Part shown: positions 24,913 through 32,113 of the stretch, piece after piece
Numbering within the stretch: the stretch's first letter is position 1
Layout of the letters: each line of letters opens with the position of its first letter
Assembly (NCBI RefSeq): GCF_001598555.1
Contig: NZ_BCZE01000032.1
Span: 1-62,739 of the forward strand
Source: Novosphingobium rosa NBRC 15208
GTDB lineage: Bacteria > Pseudomonadota > Alphaproteobacteria > Sphingomonadales > Sphingomonadaceae
Direction: 5' to 3'
DNA: 62,739 bases
Position numbers and translations under genes: made by a program
Notes under the pieces: generated by a model
Databases searched by the model: none
The model's input: only the letters and a program-made list of their open reading frames with translations
Told to the model about the DNA's origin: nothing

Positions 24913-25236
24913 CTAGAGCAGCTGGGTTTTTGGCAGTTGCACCACCATCCCGTCCATCGCCGCGCCGACCGGAATCTGGCAGGACAGGCGGCTGCCGGGC
25001 TGGGGATCGGCGGCGAACTCCATCATCTCGGTTTCATCGGCGGCGGCGGGGGTGAGGCGCGCCAGCCAGTCCTGCGGGATCACCACCTGACAGGTGGCGC
25101 AGGCGCAGGCCCCGCCGCAATCGGCCAGAATGCCGCGCAACCCGTTCTTGATGGCGCCTTCCATCAGGGTCCAGCCCTCGGGCACGTCCACGATCTGGTC
25201 GGTGCCGTCGGCCAGGCGGTAGTTGATTGTGGCCAT
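24913..25236 (-). CDS. [2Fe-2S] ferredoxin, putidaredoxin/adrenodoxin type
   Basis: A ferredoxin of 107 residues with the cluster cysteines in ADCGGACACATC (C-x5-C-x2-C) and a fourth cysteine in RLSCQIPV, the spacing of putidaredoxin-like proteins. The sequence DCGGACACATCQVVI and the C-terminal region fit electron donors of class I bacterial P450s. It probably carries electrons from a ferredoxin reductase to the P450 encoded two genes upstream. No reductase gene is found in the window, so that partner must be elsewhere. It follows the small second ferredoxin gene by four bases, which makes one transcript with the P450 very likely. Confidence 0.92.
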   Translation of the reverse strand: MATINYRLADGTDQIVDVPEGWTLMEGAIKNGLRGILADCGGACACATCQVVIPQDWLARLTPAAADETEMMEFAADPQPGSRLSCQIPVGAAMDGMVVQLPKTQLL

Positions 25237-25240
25237 GGGC

Positions 25241-25435
25241 TCAGTCCTTCACGATCTGCAGCGCGCGTTCCGGGCAGGCGCGTACGGCGCGGCCCGCCAG
25301 CTGTTCCTGCTCGGGCGGGATGGGGATGTCGCCGGGGAGGATATAGCCCTCGTCATCCAGCTCGAAGAGGTTCGGGGCCAGCACCCAGCAGCGGGCATGG
25401 CCGGCGCATTTGTCGCGATCCGCCTTGACGATCAT
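25241..25435 (-). CDS. Small [3Fe-4S]-type ferredoxin
   Basis: A protein of 64 residues that contains KCAGHARCWVLAPNLF and, later, ACPERALQI. The C-x2-H-x2-C ... C-P arrangement, with a non-cysteine at the second ligand position, is that of 3Fe-4S ferredoxins that serve actinobacterial and some proteobacterial P450s. I use ATG at 25435 because GAGGAGG is seven bases before it; an ATG two codons upstream overlaps that site. It follows the P450 gene by 14 bases and precedes a [2Fe-2S] ferredoxin. It likely donates electrons to the adjacent P450. Having two ferredoxins of different cluster type in one P450 operon is unusual. Confidence 0.88.
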   Translation of the reverse strand: MIVKADRDKCAGHARCWVLAPNLFELDDEGYILPGDIPIPPEQEQLAGRAVRACPERALQIVKD

Positions 25436-25449
25436 GGTCATGCCTCCTC

Positions 25450-26685
25450 TCAGCTCCAGTCCAGCACCAGATTTTCCACGCCGAAGACGAAGCCGCCGTA
25501 GGTGATCGGCGCGGTCCCATCCTTGATGCGGAAAGGCGGGATGCGGGCGAACCATTCCTGCAGCGCGATGATCAGCTCGCGCCGCGCCAGATGCGATCCC
25601 AGGCAGCGGTGCGGGCCATAGGCGAAGGCGGTGTGGCGGTTGTCCTCACGGTTGAAATCGACGGTTTCGGGGTCGGGAAATTCGGCCGGATCGCGGCTGG
25701 AGGCCATCGAGGGGCAGGAGACCAGATCGCCCTTGCGGATCGGGCAGCCGCTCAGCTCCACATCGCGGGTGGCGGTGCGGATGGGGGTGACGCTGGGGAA
25801 GGCGCGCAGCATTTCCTCCACGGCGCTGGGCATGATGTCCGGGTTGTCGCGCAGCTCCTGCTGGCGGTCGGGGTTGCGGGCGAGGTAATAGAGGTCGAGC
25901 CCGATGGCGGTGGCCACCGTATCGAGCCCGCCGATGAACAGCAGCACCGCGATGGAGCGGATTTCCTGATCGTTCAGGGGGCGGCCCTCCAGCTCGGCCT
26001 GCACGAGGAAGGTCATGAAATCCTCGCCGGGCTCGGTCTTGCGCTTGGCGATCATGCCGTCGAGGAAGCCGAGGATCTTGTGCGCGGCGGCGGTGCGCTC
26101 GGCGGGGCCCATATGCAGCAGCTCGTTGGCCCAGCCGACGAATTCCATCAGCCGGTCATCGGGAATGCCCAGGAAGGCGAGGAACACGCTGACCGCCAGC
26201 GGGAAGGCGAATTCGGTCATGATTTCGGCGCTGGTGCCGCGCGCCTTCAAACCCTCGATCAGCTCCACGGCCTTGGCGGTGACGAAGGGCTCCAGCGCGG
26301 CGATGCGCTTGGGCGACATCAGCGGGTTGAGCATCGAGCGGTATTTGCCATGCTCGGGTGGGTCGAGTTCGAGGGGGATCACCGGCCAGTCCTCGCCAAT
26401 CGCCGAGGAAAAGATGCGGCGGTAGGAGGAAAAGGTGGTGCCGTCCTGCAGGACGGTGCGCTGGTCTTCCGCCGAGGTGACGATCCAGGCGCCTTGCCCG
26501 TCGCGCGTGGTTTCGGGCGAATAGAAGACCGAGGGGCCTTCGTGCAGCTTGCCCACGGCGGCGAAAGGGTCGCCGAAAGGGGTGGGGCGCATCTCGGGCG
26601 ATTTGTAGAGGTTGAAGCTGCCCACGCATTCGGGCGGGACATGAGCGGGCACATTCGGCCCCTTGTTTGGCGACTGGCTGGCCAC
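25450..26685 (-). CDS. Cytochrome P450, CYP101 (P450cam)-like
   Basis: A soluble bacterial P450 of 411 residues. The haem ligand is Cys361 in FAYGPHRCLGSHLARRE, the acid-alcohol pair is Asp255-Thr256 in FIGGLDTVATA, and the ExxR helix is EEMLR. The IGGLDTV I-helix, DPPEHGKYRSMLNP, the LARREL-EWFARIP stretch and the C-terminal VLDW closely follow P450cam, so a CYP101-related monooxygenase is likely. CYP101 enzymes hydroxylate terpenoids such as camphor and ionones. The gene starts at GTG behind GGAGG and is followed by two ferredoxin genes on the same strand. A divergent TetR gene with a tandem operator probably controls it. The true substrate is unknown. Confidence 0.92.
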   Translation of the reverse strand: MASQSPNKGPNVPAHVPPECVGSFNLYKSPEMRPTPFGDPFAAVGKLHEGPSVFYSPETTRDGQGAWIVTSAEDQRTVLQDGTTFSSYRRIFSSAIGEDWPVIPLELDPPEHGKYRSMLNPLMSPKRIAALEPFVTAKAVELIEGLKARGTSAEIMTEFAFPLAVSVFLAFLGIPDDRLMEFVGWANELLHMGPAERTAAAHKILGFLDGMIAKRKTEPGEDFMTFLVQAELEGRPLNDQEIRSIAVLLFIGGLDTVATAIGLDLYYLARNPDRQQELRDNPDIMPSAVEEMLRAFPSVTPIRTATRDVELSGCPIRKGDLVSCPSMASSRDPAEFPDPETVDFNREDNRHTAFAYGPHRCLGSHLARRELIIALQEWFARIPPFRIKDGTAPITYGGFVFGVENLVLDWS

Positions 26686-26745
26686 GGCAATCCTCCATTT
26701 TCATCTTATAGAGCGCAGCAACAAAACTGCACATGAGTGCTAGAT

Positions 26746-26784
26746 ACAACAGATGTTTTATCTGTACAACGCCTGTTTTATCTG
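26746..26784. promoter_or_regulatory. Tandem 20-base operator between P450 and TetR genes
   Basis: Two direct copies of ACAAC-3-TGTTTTATCTG start at 26746 and 26766, 20 bases apart and identical at 16 of 20 positions. The first copy also contains the perfect inverted repeat ACAGAT-5-ATCTGT at 26749-26765. Position, length and spacing fit a TetR-family operator with two helical turns between copies. It lies 18 bases before the regulator's ATG and about 60 bases before the P450 start. Confidence 0.65.
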
Positions 26785-26801
26785 CTGGTGTCGGCGTCAC
26801 C

Positions 26802-27407
26802 ATGAATGAGCTTGCCCTGCCCCCCAGCGCCAATGATCTGCGCCGCGCCGAAGTGATCGCCTGCGCGGCGGAATTGCTGGTGGAAGGCGGAATGGGCGCG
26901 ATCACGGTGCGCAACATCGCGCGGCGCATGGCTTGCTCCACCACCGTTGTCAGCCATCATTTCCGCAACAAGGATGAGGTGGTGCTGGAGACCTATCGCC
27001 ATGTGAATGCGCGGGCGGCGGCGTTGCGCGATGCGGCGCTCTCCAACCGGGCCTATACGGCGGTGCGGGCGCTGGAGGAGCTGCTGCCGATCAGCGACGC
27101 CCAGCGCGACAATTGGTCGGCCTGGCTGCATTTTTGGAGCGCGGCGCTGCACAATCCGGCGCTGGCGGCGGAGCATGCGCGCGGCCTGCAACAGACGGTG
27201 GGGCGGGTGCTGGATTATCTGCGCTCGATCGGCATGGATGATGCGCAGGCGCGGGGAGCGGCGCAGGCGATCGGCAATGCGCTGTATGGCATTGCGATTC
27301 AGGCGCTGTTCGACCGCGACCATTGGGACGAGGCAAGGTTGAGGCGGGAGTTCCGCCGCACCACCACCTATGCGCTGGGGCCCGATATTGCGGGACGGCA
27401 GATCTAG
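26802..27407 (+). CDS. TetR-family transcriptional regulator of the P450 operon
   Basis: A TetR protein of 201 residues with helix-turn-helix sequence AEVIACAAELLVEGGMGAIT, then VRNIARRMACSTTVVSHHFRNKDEVVLETY. The STTVVSHHF recognition region resembles BetI-type regulators. The C-terminal ligand domain has no known signature. It is divergent from the P450/ferredoxin operon, and the gap between them contains a tandem operator, so autorepression and P450 repression are likely. ATG at 26802 directly precedes the conserved domain; reading upstream would run through the operator. No other regulator lies nearby for the P450 genes. Confidence 0.88.
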   Translation: MNELALPPSANDLRRAEVIACAAELLVEGGMGAITVRNIARRMACSTTVVSHHFRNKDEVVLETYRHVNARAAALRDAALSNRAYTAVRALEELLPISDAQRDNWSAWLHFWSAALHNPALAAEHARGLQQTVGRVLDYLRSIGMDDAQARGAAQAIGNALYGIAIQALFDRDHWDEARLRREFRRTTTYALGPDIAGRQI

Positions 27408-27484
27408 CACCCGCTGCAAAGCAGCCTTAAAAAACGGCGTGCCAAAACCAACACCGTCGATCAAGCGCACGCTTGGTGGTAGGC

Positions 27485-28366
27485 CTATTCCCCTTCCAAA
27501 AACGCCTTCACATCCTCGATAAAGGTCGAGAGCCGGTCATGGTGCAACCAATGGCTGGCCTGAGCATATTCGATCAGCCGCGCATCTCGGAAATGCCTGA
27601 TGCGGCCATCCTTGCCAGGGTTGGGCATAAAGGTGTTGCTGCCGTGGAAGAACAGGACGGGGCAGGTGATAGCCTCCCACATGGCGATCACCTCGGCTTC
27701 GGGGAAATCCAGCAAAGACCAGATGTTGAGGCGCGGATCGAATTTCCAGCTGAAGGTGCCGTCTTCGTTCCGCCGCAGCGCGTGGTGCGTGAGATGGCGC
27801 ACCTGATCGTCGGTGAGGTAGGGGTTCTTGTCACGCATGCGTGAGAAGGCGGCTTCCTCGCCGGGGTAGCGGCGCGGGGCGCGTTGCGGCGCCTGCTGGT
27901 GCCGGTCGATCCAGCCGCGCACGCGGGCGGCGTAGGGGTGGATCCTGCTGAGTGAATTGCGGCCGGGGGCAAGCGTCAGCCCCTCGATGTTGATGTAGCG
28001 CGCCACCTTTTCGGGATAGAGCCCGGCATAGCGCGTGGTGACGATGGCGCCGAGCGAATGGGCGCAGATGGTGACCGTCTCCTGTCCCAGCGCCTCGACC
28101 AGATTGGCGAAATCGAGCAGGAGGGAGGCCAGTGTGTAATCGGAATCGGGGGACCAGTCGCTGTCGCCATGGCCGCGCAGGTCCGGGCAGATGACCCGCC
28201 AGTGGGTGGAGAATTCGCGGGCGATCCAGTCCATCGAGCGGGCATGGTCGAAGCCGCCATGCTGCAGGATCAGCACCGGCGCGTCAGGATCTCCCCATTC
28301 GAGATAATGCAACTGCAGCGACTGGCTGACGATATGGCGCGAGCGGGGTTGGGTGGCATCCGGCAT
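27485..28366 (-). CDS. Alpha/beta hydrolase
   Basis: An alpha/beta-fold hydrolase of 293 residues. The oxyanion segment is LQHGGFDHARS, the nucleophile elbow is CAHSLGAIVT with the serine as nucleophile, the early acid region DLRGHGDSDW is conserved, and the catalytic histidine is probably in YAQASHWLHHD. It has no signal peptide, so it acts in the cytoplasm. Families with this layout include C-C bond hydrolases, epoxide hydrolases and esterases, and I cannot choose among them. It lies 31 bases from the next hydrolase gene on the same strand and converges on the TetR gene. A lactone or ester formed after P450 attack is one possible substrate. Confidence 0.85.
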   Translation of the reverse strand: MPDATQPRSRHIVSQSLQLHYLEWGDPDAPVLILQHGGFDHARSMDWIAREFSTHWRVICPDLRGHGDSDWSPDSDYTLASLLLDFANLVEALGQETVTICAHSLGAIVTTRYAGLYPEKVARYINIEGLTLAPGRNSLSRIHPYAARVRGWIDRHQQAPQRAPRRYPGEEAAFSRMRDKNPYLTDDQVRHLTHHALRRNEDGTFSWKFDPRLNIWSLLDFPEAEVIAMWEAITCPVLFFHGSNTFMPNPGKDGRIRHFRDARLIEYAQASHWLHHDRLSTFIEDVKAFLEGE

Positions 28367-28397
28367 GGAGCGATGTTGGGAAAAGCGCAGGCCTGCG

Positions 28398-29276
28398 TCA
28401 ACGGCTTTGGCGGCAGGTCTGGGCGATGGCCTCGATCACGGCGGGGTGAAAGGGGGCGGGCAGATCGTGGCCCATGCCCGCGACGATGAGGAAGCGCGCG
28501 TCAGGAATGGCGCTGGCCGTATCCTGACCGTGGGGCGGGGGGAACAGCGGATCGGCGCTGCCGTGGATCACCAACGCAGGGGCTGTGATGGTGGCCAGCC
28601 GGGGGCGGCGGTCGCCGTCCATGGCGATGGCGGCCATCTGGCGGGCGGTGGCGCTGGCTTGCCAGCCCCGGCGCAATTCGGCCAGTGCCAGCGCATGGTG
28701 CTCGGCCTCGTCAAAGGGGGGCGCTGGGGCGGCGATGCGCCTTGCGAAGGCCAGCCGATGGGCGAGGAAACCGGCTTCGTCGCGATGTGGATCAGGCGCG
28801 GGGCCCATCAGCATGGCCAGCACCTCGGGCGCTGGCGGGGGGAGGGAGGGATTGCCCGAACTGGCCATGATCGAGGTGAGCGACAGCACGCGCGGCGGCC
28901 ACTGGCTGGCCATGATCTGCGCGATCATCCCGCCCATCGAGCGGCCCACGATATGCGCCTGCGCGACCCCCAAAGCGTCGAGCAGGCCGATCGCATCGCC
29001 TGCCATATCGGTCAGCGTGTAAGGCAGGCCGATGGGGCGGCCCGCCATCATGGCGACGAAATCGGGCGCGGGGGCGTCGATGTGCGTGGAAAGGCCGGAA
29101 TCGCGGTTGTCGAAGCGGATAACGCGCAGGCCATGTGCGGCAAGCGCCGTGCAGAAGCTTTCCGTCCAGCGGATCATTTGTGTGCCCAGGCCGGCGATCA
29201 GCAGCAGGGCCGGGGCATCGGCATCGCCAAAGCTGTCATAGGCCAGATCAAGGTCTTGCACGCGTGCAAAAGGCAT
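28398..29276 (-). CDS. Alpha/beta hydrolase (esterase-like)
   Basis: An alpha/beta hydrolase of 292 residues with IAGLGTQMIRW, RFDNRDSGLS, the nucleophile elbow IVGRSMGGMIAQ, the late acid near IHGSADPLFPP and the histidine in VAGMGHDLP. The RFDNRDSG motif and the overall order resemble methyl-ester hydrolases of the RdmC/aclacinomycin-esterase group. ATG at 29276 matches the family start; the longer reading adds arginine-rich sequence from the antisense of the next gene. It follows the DUF2239 gene by five bases and precedes the second hydrolase gene. The substrate is unknown. Confidence 0.85.
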   Translation of the reverse strand: MPFARVQDLDLAYDSFGDADAPALLLIAGLGTQMIRWTESFCTALAAHGLRVIRFDNRDSGLSTHIDAPAPDFVAMMAGRPIGLPYTLTDMAGDAIGLLDALGVAQAHIVGRSMGGMIAQIMASQWPPRVLSLTSIMASSGNPSLPPPAPEVLAMLMGPAPDPHRDEAGFLAHRLAFARRIAAPAPPFDEAEHHALALAELRRGWQASATARQMAAIAMDGDRRPRLATITAPALVIHGSADPLFPPPHGQDTASAIPDARFLIVAGMGHDLPAPFHPAVIEAIAQTCRQSR

Positions 29277-29281
29277 GGCGC

Positions 29282-29869
29282 TTAATCCTGCGCGGCGGGC
29301 CGGGCGAGATGGAGCAGATGCTCGCGCAGATCCTGCGGCCATGCGGCGGTCTCTTGCGCCAGAGCGGCGAGGTCATCGGCAAAGAGGGCGCGGCTGGCGG
29401 CTTCGAAACCGGGGTAGTCCCCCGCCAGGGCCGACATAAAGCGATAGGCGCGTTCGCGGGCGAGGCGGGTTTCGGTGCGGCCCTCATCGGCCTTGCGCGC
29501 GTGATCGACAAGGCGGCGCAGGGCTTGGGACGCGCCGCCCGGTTGCAGCGCCAGCCAGTCCCAGTGGCGGGGCAGCAGCGTGACCTCGCGCGCCACCACG
29601 CCCAGCCTGGGGCGCCCTCGCTTGCGCGCCTCGGGCGCAGGCCCCTGCCATGCGGCGAGGCGCGAGATGATTTGCGCTGTGCTGCCGCGCAGGTCGATGT
29701 CGATCTGGGAGCCGGTGGCATCGTCGAAGATCAGGATGGCGGCGGTCGCGGTGGCGATCTGCGCGTTCACCGAAAGCGCCACATCGGCCAGATCGCCCGA
29801 GGCCAGCCTTTGGGCGCCCATAAAGGCGGTGCAGCGGGTGGCGAGCGGATGATCTGTCGGCTGTTCCAT
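29282..29869 (-). CDS. DUF2239 family protein
   Basis: A protein of 195 residues that I recognise as DUF2239, mainly from RGRPRLGVVAREVTLLPRHWDWLA and the helical C-terminal half ending in LLHLARP. The family is common in proteobacteria and has no assigned biochemical function. The N-terminal part (TATAAILIFDDATGSQIDID) could be a small beta domain, and the second half is predicted to be helical. It is the first gene of a minus-strand group with the two alpha/beta hydrolases. An inverted repeat ATATTG-12-CAATAT stands just upstream. No function is proposed. Confidence 0.8.
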   Translation of the reverse strand: MEQPTDHPLATRCTAFMGAQRLASGDLADVALSVNAQIATATAAILIFDDATGSQIDIDLRGSTAQIISRLAAWQGPAPEARKRGRPRLGVVAREVTLLPRHWDWLALQPGGASQALRRLVDHARKADEGRTETRLARERAYRFMSALAGDYPGFEAASRALFADDLAALAQETAAWPQDLREHLLHLARPAAQD

Positions 29870-29883
29870 TAGGCCGGGTTAAA

Positions 29884-29907
29884 ATATTGCATCTTGCGAG
29901 TCAATAT
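29884..29907. promoter_or_regulatory. Inverted repeat ATATTG-12-CAATAT
   Basis: A perfect 6+12+6 inverted repeat lies in the 84-base AT-rich gap between the divergent DUF2239 and GIY-YIG genes. It is followed by AATATATGG. It could hold overlapping promoters or an operator. Confidence 0.3.
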
Positions 29908-29953
29908 ATCCGGGTAATATATGGCTCACTCTGATCGATGCGAGGAAGGCCCC

Positions 29954-30289
29954 ATGAAAGGACAAGACCGACGCGAGGCGCTGGCCGCCTATAAGGAACG
30001 CAAGGTGGAGGCGGGGATTTACGCTTTGCGTTGCGCGCCCACGGGAGAAATCTGGATCGGCAGGGCGCCCGATCTCGGCACGATCCAGAACCGGCTGTGG
30101 TTCACGCTGCGTCAGGGTGGCAACCCGCATCGCTCGCTTCAGGAGGCGTGGAACCGCCATGGCGCTGAGGCTTTCGCCTTCGAGGTGGTGGAGCGGATCA
30201 AGGAAGAAGATCTGGAGTTTGGCCGGGACCGGGCCCTGAAAAGCCGCCAGACCCACTGGCTGGCGGCGTGGGGCGGGATGGCGATCTGA
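29954..30289 (+). CDS. GIY-YIG domain protein
   Basis: A small protein of 111 residues built almost entirely from a GIY-YIG fold. The first signature is GIYALRC and the second is IWIGRAPDLG, with the arginine region NRLWFTLRQGGNPHRSLQEAW after it. The acidic residue expected at the metal site is probably in the FEVVERIKEEDL segment. The family covers small nucleases of unknown physiological target, some near restriction or repair genes. ATG at 29954 has GAGGAAGG upstream; a longer reading starts in the AT-rich promoter. It is divergent from DUF2239 and isolated from other DNA-repair genes. Nuclease activity is an inference from the fold. Confidence 0.78.
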   Translation: MKGQDRREALAAYKERKVEAGIYALRCAPTGEIWIGRAPDLGTIQNRLWFTLRQGGNPHRSLQEAWNRHGAEAFAFEVVERIKEEDLEFGRDRALKSRQTHWLAAWGGMAI

Positions 30290-30397
30290 AGCCGCATAGC
30301 CCTCTCACGCGCGCATGGCGGACCAGGCATTGCCGTTGAAGGCCGCTCAGGTTGCAGCCCTTACGACTTCGCGCTAGTGAAAAGTTTGAGAGTGCTT

Positions 30398-30412
30398 CGC
30401 AATTGCATTGCG
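30398..30412. promoter_or_regulatory. Palindrome CGCAATTGCATTGCG before the sigma factor gene
   Basis: A perfect 6+3+6 inverted repeat stands 37 bases before the GTG start of the ECF sigma gene. Related half-sites TTGCG and CGCAA occur at 32064-32068 and 32086-32090 before the FecA-type gene. An iron-responsive repressor is the natural candidate, but the sequence is not a textbook Fur box. Confidence 0.4.
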
Positions 30413-30449
30413 GACATCGCAGGCAGACGGTTCAGGGCATAAACGGCGC

Positions 30450-30962
30450 GTGACGCAGAAGGGCAAAGCGCTGGAATTCTTCCTCTCCCATCGCGGGGGG
30501 CTGGTGCGCTATGCCCATGGTATTCTGCGCGATTCCGCCCATGCCGAGGATGTGGTGCAGGATGCCTGGCTGCGTTTCAGCGCGCTTCCGGGGCCGCAGG
30601 CTGCGCCTGAGGAGCCGGTCGGCTATCTTTATCGCATCGTGCGCAATCTGGCGATCGATGTCACCCGTCGCCTCGGCCGTGAAGGGCGTTATCTGGTGCC
30701 TGTGGCGGATCATCCCGTGGCCGAAGCGGTGGACGACAGCCCCGCCCCCGATGCCACCGCCGAGGCGCGCGACGATCTGCGCGTGATGTGCGCCGCCATG
30801 GACGAACTGCCCGAGCGCACGAGGATCGCGCTGGAAATGCACCGTTTTGGTGAGGTGAAGCTCAAGGATATCGCCGCGCATCTGGGCATTTCGGTGGGGC
30901 TGGCCCATGCGCTGGTGGCTGATGGGCTGGAGCATTGCCGGGAGCGGCTATGTCGCCGTTGA
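30450..30962 (+). CDS. FecI-like ECF sigma factor
   Basis: An extracytoplasmic-function sigma factor of about 170 residues. Region 2 includes RYAHGILRDSAHAEDVVQDAW, and region 4 has the helix-turn-helix VKLKDIAAHLGISVGLAHALV. The gene order sigma, FecR, FecA-type receptor is that of cell-surface signalling systems for siderophore uptake. It should direct RNA polymerase to the promoters of the downstream genes, two of which share a conserved GAAAAT-15-CGTC element. The start is uncertain: no ATG exists before region 2, and I choose GTG at 30450, with TTG at 30408 as an alternative. Neither has a strong ribosome-binding site. Confidence 0.82.
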   Translation: MTQKGKALEFFLSHRGGLVRYAHGILRDSAHAEDVVQDAWLRFSALPGPQAAPEEPVGYLYRIVRNLAIDVTRRLGREGRYLVPVADHPVAEAVDDSPAPDATAEARDDLRVMCAAMDELPERTRIALEMHRFGEVKLKDIAAHLGISVGLAHALVADGLEHCRERLCRR

Positions 30963-30978
30963 CCATGGTGCCCGATGC

Positions 30979-31009
30979 TTTTCTGAAAATCTTCCCCACT
31001 GCCAACGTC
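30979..31009 (+). promoter_or_regulatory. Putative ECF sigma promoter before fecR-like gene
   Basis: TTTTCTGAAAAT at 30979-30990 and CCAACGTC at 31002-31009 are separated by 11 bases. The same two blocks with identical spacing stand before the FecA-type gene at 32014. GAAAAT and CGTC are 15 bases apart, close to -35 and -10 elements of iron-starvation ECF sigma factors. Confidence 0.65.
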
Positions 31010-31043
31010 TCTTTCCCGGAAGACGCAGGCTTGGAGGCGTGGC

Positions 31044-31988
31044 ATGGATAAAGTCCGGACATCCTATCGTGCCAGCGCCTGGCTGATCGCCCTGCAGGAG
31101 GCGCCTGACGACGCCGATTTGCGCGCCGCCTTTGCCCTCTGGCTGGAGCAGGACCCGGCCCATCGTCAGGACTGGCGGGAGATGCTGCACACCCATGCGC
31201 TGATGGGCCTGATCGAGCCTGCGCATGCCGAGCAATGGGAGCATTGGACGCAGAGCAAGCCTGCGCCCCGCCATGGTTTGCCGCCATGGCGCTGGGCGGC
31301 GGTGGCCGCGATGGCGGCTTGTGTGATGTTGGCCTTTGCGCCTCAGGCGATGCTGCGCTGGCGCTCCAGCGTCTCCACCGCCACCGCCGAGCAGCGGTTG
31401 GTGGCTCTGCGCGATGGCAGCCGGGTTAGGCTGGCGCCGGAAAGCGCGATCGCCATCGATGAAGCCTCGGGCGAGCGCCATATCCGTCTGCTCAAGGGCG
31501 AGGCCTTTTTCGAGGTGGCGCATGATGCGCGCCATCCTTTCCGCGTTTCCGCGCGAGGCACGGAGGCGGTGGACATCGGCACCGCTTTCGATCTGCGACT
31601 GACCGCCCATGGCGCAGCGCTGGAGGTGCGCGAGGGCGAGGTGCGGGTGAACCATGCCCATGGCGCCAGCCCGGTTCATGCGGGTGGCTGGCTGCATCTG
31701 GGCGATGATGGCGTGCTGGCTCAAGGGCAACGACCGGCCACCCAGATCGGGGCGTGGCAGGATGGCCAGATCATTGCGCGGGATCAGCCGGTGAGCGATG
31801 TCGTGGATGCGATCACCCCCTATTTTCATGGCATTGTTCTGCTGCGTGGCGCAAGCCTGCGGCGGCAGCCTCTGACCGGCGTCTATCGCGCCGCCGATCC
31901 CGTTGGCGCCCTGCGCGCCGTGGCTGAGGGGCAGGGCGCCCGGTTCTATCAGATCACCCCATGGGTGCTGGTGATCGCCGGGGATTGA
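31044..31988 (+). CDS. FecR-family anti-sigma factor
   Basis: A protein of 314 residues with an N-terminal cytoplasmic domain (DUF4880-like: ASAWLIALQEAP and FALWLEQDPAHRQDW), one membrane helix at about residues 82-103, and a periplasmic FecR domain (LRDGSRVRLAPESAI, LLKGEAFFEVAHD, VDIGTAFDLR). It should hold the upstream sigma factor inactive, or activate it, in response to a signal from the N-terminal domain of the neighbouring receptor. GGAGG precedes the ATG. It is separated from the sigma gene by 81 bases that contain a putative promoter of the sigma factor itself. Confidence 0.9.
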   Translation: MDKVRTSYRASAWLIALQEAPDDADLRAAFALWLEQDPAHRQDWREMLHTHALMGLIEPAHAEQWEHWTQSKPAPRHGLPPWRWAAVAAMAACVMLAFAPQAMLRWRSSVSTATAEQRLVALRDGSRVRLAPESAIAIDEASGERHIRLLKGEAFFEVAHDARHPFRVSARGTEAVDIGTAFDLRLTAHGAALEVREGEVRVNHAHGASPVHAGGWLHLGDDGVLAQGQRPATQIGAWQDGQIIARDQPVSDVVDAITPYFHGIVLLRGASLRRQPLTGVYRAADPVGALRAVAEGQGARFYQITPWVLVIAGD

Positions 31989-32013
31989 TACGAAAAGGCG
32001 CTCATGCCCCAAA

Positions 32014-32044
32014 TTTTCTGAAAATTGCCAAGCCTCCCAACGTC
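32014..32044 (+). promoter_or_regulatory. Putative ECF sigma promoter before FecA-type receptor gene
   Basis: TTTTCTGAAAAT at 32014-32025 and CCAACGTC at 32037-32044 repeat exactly the two blocks and the 11-base spacing found before the fecR-like gene. Only these two blocks are conserved, as expected of a promoter rather than a duplicated region. It stands 70 bases before the chosen ATG. Confidence 0.65.
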
Positions 32045-32113
32045 AGTTGCTGAAATGATGCTTTTGCGACGCGTTTGCAAAATTTCGCAACGACACTTGA
32101 GGATTACACGGCA

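Noticed and set aside
27413..27425. GCTGC-AAA-GCAGC hairpin after the TetR gene as a terminator
   Set aside because: On the plus strand it is followed by A-rich rather than T-rich sequence, and on the minus strand the T-run precedes the stem. It is not a valid intrinsic terminator in either direction.
27462..27475. CAAGCG-CA-CGCTTG inverted repeat between convergent TetR and hydrolase genes
   Set aside because: Loop of two bases is too small for a good hairpin and there is no T-run. Left as a chance repeat.
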